DNA from: Neoconidiobolus thromboides FSU 785
Lineage: Eukaryota > Entomophthoromycota > Entomophthoromycetes > Entomophthorales > Neoconidiobolaceae
Assembly (NCBI GenBank): GCA_025603075.1
Contig: MU626549.1
Coordinates: 1-20,805 of the forward strand
DNA length: 20,805 nucleotides
Reading direction: 5' to 3'
The notes under the pieces were generated by a model that was given only the letters and a program-made list of their open reading frames with translations, was not told where the DNA came from and did not search any database. The translations under genes and the position numbers were made by a program. This document shows, one piece after another, positions 18,378 to 20,805 of this stretch (the stretch's first letter is position 1; each line of letters starts with the position of its first letter).

Positions 18378-19434
18378 AATTACTTTTCAATTTTAAAGGA
18401 GGATAAATAATATATGGAATATCTATATTACTTTTTTACTACATCACCTACTTACATATCCATCGTCTCCTAAAAAATAGTTTTGTGAATTTTTATTATT
18501 ACATTAAGGAAGATTTTGCGGGTAGCTTTTGAAATTGTATCTAAGCCTAGTGACACAATAGTCTCCAGCTAGTGTAGTAAAAATGGCTAATATAATTTTA
18601 ATAATCTTATTGAACAACTTTAATATTACACTCCAAATAACAGTGGTTCGATTAAGTTAATTTTATTATAAATCGGTGAAAATCAATGTGTATATATCTG
18701 TGTGAAATACACATAAATATTATAAACTAAAGATAAACTTAAAATATTGTTAAACGTATTTTATATTATTTTATATTATTTTATATTTAATGTTGAAAAT
18801 TATAAATCCTAAACGTAATTGACATTATAATACAATAATGAAAAATCAACTTCTAAACTGGTAGCATTATAACAGGTATAAGAATCCTACAAGCCCTATT
18901 ATTGAACATTATCAAATGCCTTAGTTGGCTTTTGGATAGCATAAACTGATATAATTATATTAATTTAAAGGTAGTAAATATTTTTTATTGGATTTATGAA
19001 ATTTACTATTATTTTTTTAAGTAGGGAATCTGTTATTTGAGTTATGTAAGCATTTTATCTTACTATCATTTTATTAGAGAAAATTAACACATACTTGTGT
19101 CCAAAGATGTTGAAAGCATTTAGTTGATTGTTTTGTCTACTTTAATATCTGTACTTTCAAATATATTAAGACTATGTAATCTAATATTAAAAACAATATA
19201 AATATGATGATATGATGATATGATGATATGATTATTATTCTAATTGTTTTATTTCAAGATAGTAAAACGAATAAAAACAATCAGAATTAATCTATTATAA
19301 GCTGATATCTCAGAGCTCATAAACTTTCTTAACTACTTAAAATAACTAAATAATTATAAAGGTCAAAGTTATCAAAAATCATTCTTCTGTTACAAATTGT
19401 AATTCTATTATTAAATTTGATACCTCCTAGACCG
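18378..19434. other. AT-rich region with one minus-strand open stretch and short tandem repeats
   Basis: On the minus strand 18655-18505 is open for about 50 codons (includes IIKIILAIFTTLAGDYCVTR and RYNFKSYPQNLP) with no ATG. It may be a relic exon of another gene upstream of the aminotransferase. GTAATA...TTTTTTAG follows it but would be a 33-nt intron, shorter than any other here. Two small tandem repeats occur: TTTTATATTA (18759-18787, nearly three units) and ATATGATG (19202-19233, four units, the last with one change). Nothing else was recognised. Confidence 0.4.
19202..19233. repeat. 8-nt tandem repeat ATATGATG x4
   Basis: Three exact units followed by ATATGATT. A simple microsatellite in non-coding DNA. 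Confidence 0.85.
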
Positions 19435-19596
19435 CTAAGGTTTTCCTATACTATAAATTTTTTGGATCAAATCAGAATTTAAAGCATACAAACCTAAAAT
19501 CTAGTCTGATTTCAATACTTCACAAGTAATTGTTTTAGTTTTGTAATATTCACAAACCCATCCAACGTCTGTTTTTACGCATATTATCCTATTGTA
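19435..19596 (-). pseudogene. Possible coding fragment, Cys/aromatic-rich
   Basis: The minus strand from 19596 reads YNRIICVKTDVGWVCEYYKT, then TKTITCEVLKSD, a TAG, ILGLYALNSDLIQKIYSIGK, a Pro and a second TAG (19437-19435). The composition (Cys, Trp, Tyr, Gly, balanced charge) is unlike random AT-rich translation, and both stops are TAG, one step from CAG. No start codon or family is recognisable. This is a weak case. Confidence 0.3.
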
Positions 19597-20056
19597 TTAA
19601 CTTAATGTCAACAGCCTATAATGAATCTATCTCCTACTTTAATATAAAATACTACTTTATACGTTATTATTTTGAAATATTAGTTGAGATATTTTATAAT
19701 TTTAAGTTATTTAATATTTTAATCTGAAATTGAAGCCAATTATATAATGGATATGATTTTTAGCCTACTAAAAAAGCTGATTTTGGTTTATTTTTGCTAC
19801 TAATCTTTGCATTTCCTAATTATAAATCATTGGTTGATTATTTTTAAAACTATAAAATAAGCAAGTAACATCCAGAAAAAGTATTTTAAGTCATTATTGA
19901 CTCAATTTAAACCAATTAAAATCAAAAGTTTAGTTGACAAAATCATATTGCCAAAAAATCAAGACTCAAAAAACTTAAATATAATATCTCTTATATTCAA
20001 TAAAAACTGAACAACATCATTAATACAATATTAATATAAAACAATTAACTCTCACA
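19597..20056. other. AT-rich spacer
   Basis: About 460 bases. No supportable coding sequence, RNA gene or repeat was seen on either strand. Confidence 0.4.
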
Positions 20057-20318
20057 AGAAAATTCCTGGATTTCTGCTTTATCTTACTCTGAAAGTCGCT
20101 ATAGAACCTTCAATTTTTTTTGTAGTTATCAATTCTACTAAACTTAAGTAGGTAAGAAGCAGGTAATAGCAAGTGAGTGAGGTTGATTTAATATGATTTC
20201 AAAGTATTACTAATGAGTTTGTTTTAATTTTTAGTATCCAAGTAACAGTCAAGTGATAGAAAAAAGGGTCTAAGGTTCGGCATAGCATTTGTTGATTGTT
20301 CATTGCTAAGAAAGCCAG
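20057..20318 (+). pseudogene. Possible remnant of an intron-containing gene
   Basis: 20057-20149 is open on the plus strand (includes KIPGFLLYLTLKVAIEPSIF). It is followed by a well-formed intron-like segment 20163-20234 (GTAATA donor after CAG, TACTAAT branch site, TTTTTAG acceptor) and an 84-nt exon-like segment 20235-20318 ending CCAG/GTAAAA. The exon-like segment reads KGLRFGIAFVDCSLLRKP but has an early TAA. The splice signals are as good as those of real genes in this window, yet no intact frame results. The family is unknown. Confidence 0.3.
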
Positions 20319-20698
20319 GTAAAACTTCTAATTATATTAAACAATCACTAAATATTTTGTTGTTTTTTTTCTTTTTTTTAAATATAAAAAAACACTATGA
20401 CTTATAGTATTATGATTTGTAACATTATGATTATTTTTATTTTTTTATTTTTTTTATTTGTTTAAACACTTTTAAAAACTATTTAGATATTGAATTTGCC
20501 TTTAATAAACTATTTATTGTTGCTTTACTCGAATTTAAATAATACGTTTATAGCTACTATAAAAAAGAAAGTGTACATATAATACTTCATATACTAGAAT
20601 TTAGTATGATAATCAAATACAAATGATTCTGAGATTAAGCATAATGTAGTCTTCGATTAACATGTAACAAGCTTTACCAATTTGATATTTGACCAAGT
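20319..20698. other. AT-rich spacer before the terminal repeat
   Basis: 380 bases with long T and A runs (for example around 20355-20400 and 20430-20460). Nothing recognisable on either strand. Confidence 0.4.
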
Positions 20699-20805
20699 AT
20701 ATGGGGATGTATTTTTGTATTTAAGAATTTTACCAACAAATTTTCCACTCAAATAGTGCTTAAAAAATGGAAAAAATAATGAAGTCAAAAAAAACACTCC
20801 CATAT
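20699..20805 (+). mobile_element. MITE-like repeat, copy 2 (both inverted termini present)
   Basis: A 107-bp element. The left end ATATGGGGATGT (20699-20710) is inversely repeated at the right end ACACTCCCATAT (20794-20805), with imperfect pairing continuing a few bases inward. The body aligns with copy 1 at 9221-9311, whose intact right end ACATCCCCATAT is the exact reverse complement of this left end. Reading the termini as TGGGGATGT flanked by TA fits all three visible ends and would suit a Tc1/mariner-type non-autonomous element; no transposase is present in the window. The element runs to the last base, so a longer right part cannot be excluded. Confidence 0.65.

Noticed and set aside
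1-20805. CRISPR array, operon, bacterial ribosome binding sites, phage or plasmid functions
   Set aside because: The window has spliceosomal introns, nuclear fungal genes and a Pol III tRNA; no direct repeats with regular spacers or prokaryotic signals were seen.

Overview
The window looks like nuclear DNA of a fungus with a very AT-rich genome. The genes carry many short spliceosomal introns (mostly 43-54 nt, GTAAGT/GTAATT-type donors, CTAAC/CTAAT-type branch sites, AG acceptors). The gene set is fungal: a Spa2 polarity scaffold, a secreted GH18 chitinase with a Thr-rich linker and chitin-binding module, and a Pet123-type mitoribosomal protein. A mitoribosomal protein implies mitochondrial translation, which argues against anaerobic gut fungi and microsporidia. 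A low-GC early-diverging lineage such as Entomophthoromycotina (Conidiobolus-like) is my guess. It is inference, not proof.

Layout. 1-1058: a broken gene for a probable type I membrane protein. 2033-2874: RPL19, whose first intron splits the start codon. 3614-4569: TAF10. 4985-5975: mitoribosomal mS26/Pet123. 6141-7258 (minus): RNA polymerase III subunit RPC4/Rpc53. 7406-8884: an unidentified, probably mitochondrial helical-repeat protein, divergent from RPC4 across a 147-bp shared promoter. 9149-9220: tRNA-Trp(CCA), immediately followed by a truncated MITE-like repeat. 10546-13174: SPA2 in 12 exons. 14269-15675 (minus): chitinase. 17198-18377 (minus): a decayed class I/II aminotransferase gene. 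20699-20805: a second copy of the MITE-like repeat, with inverted termini, ending exactly at the window edge.

Intact genes fill about 2.0-15.7 kb. The flanks (0-1.1 kb and 15.7-20.8 kb) hold decayed coding sequence, short tandem repeats and AT-rich spacer. The intact genes are mostly housekeeping: cytosolic translation (RPL19, tRNA-Trp), Pol II and Pol III transcription (TAF10, RPC4), mitochondrial translation (mS26, perhaps the helical-repeat protein), and cell-wall/polarity functions (SPA2, chitinase). They do not form one pathway and I see no novel multi-gene system.

The observations most worth following are: the aminotransferase pseudogene, whose nonsense codons all fit C:G-to-T:A transitions; the in-phase 9-nt minisatellite that replaces its C-terminus; the paired MITE-like repeats; the split start codon of RPL19; a uORF overlapping a start codon as ATGA; and six consecutive frame-preserving exons in SPA2.
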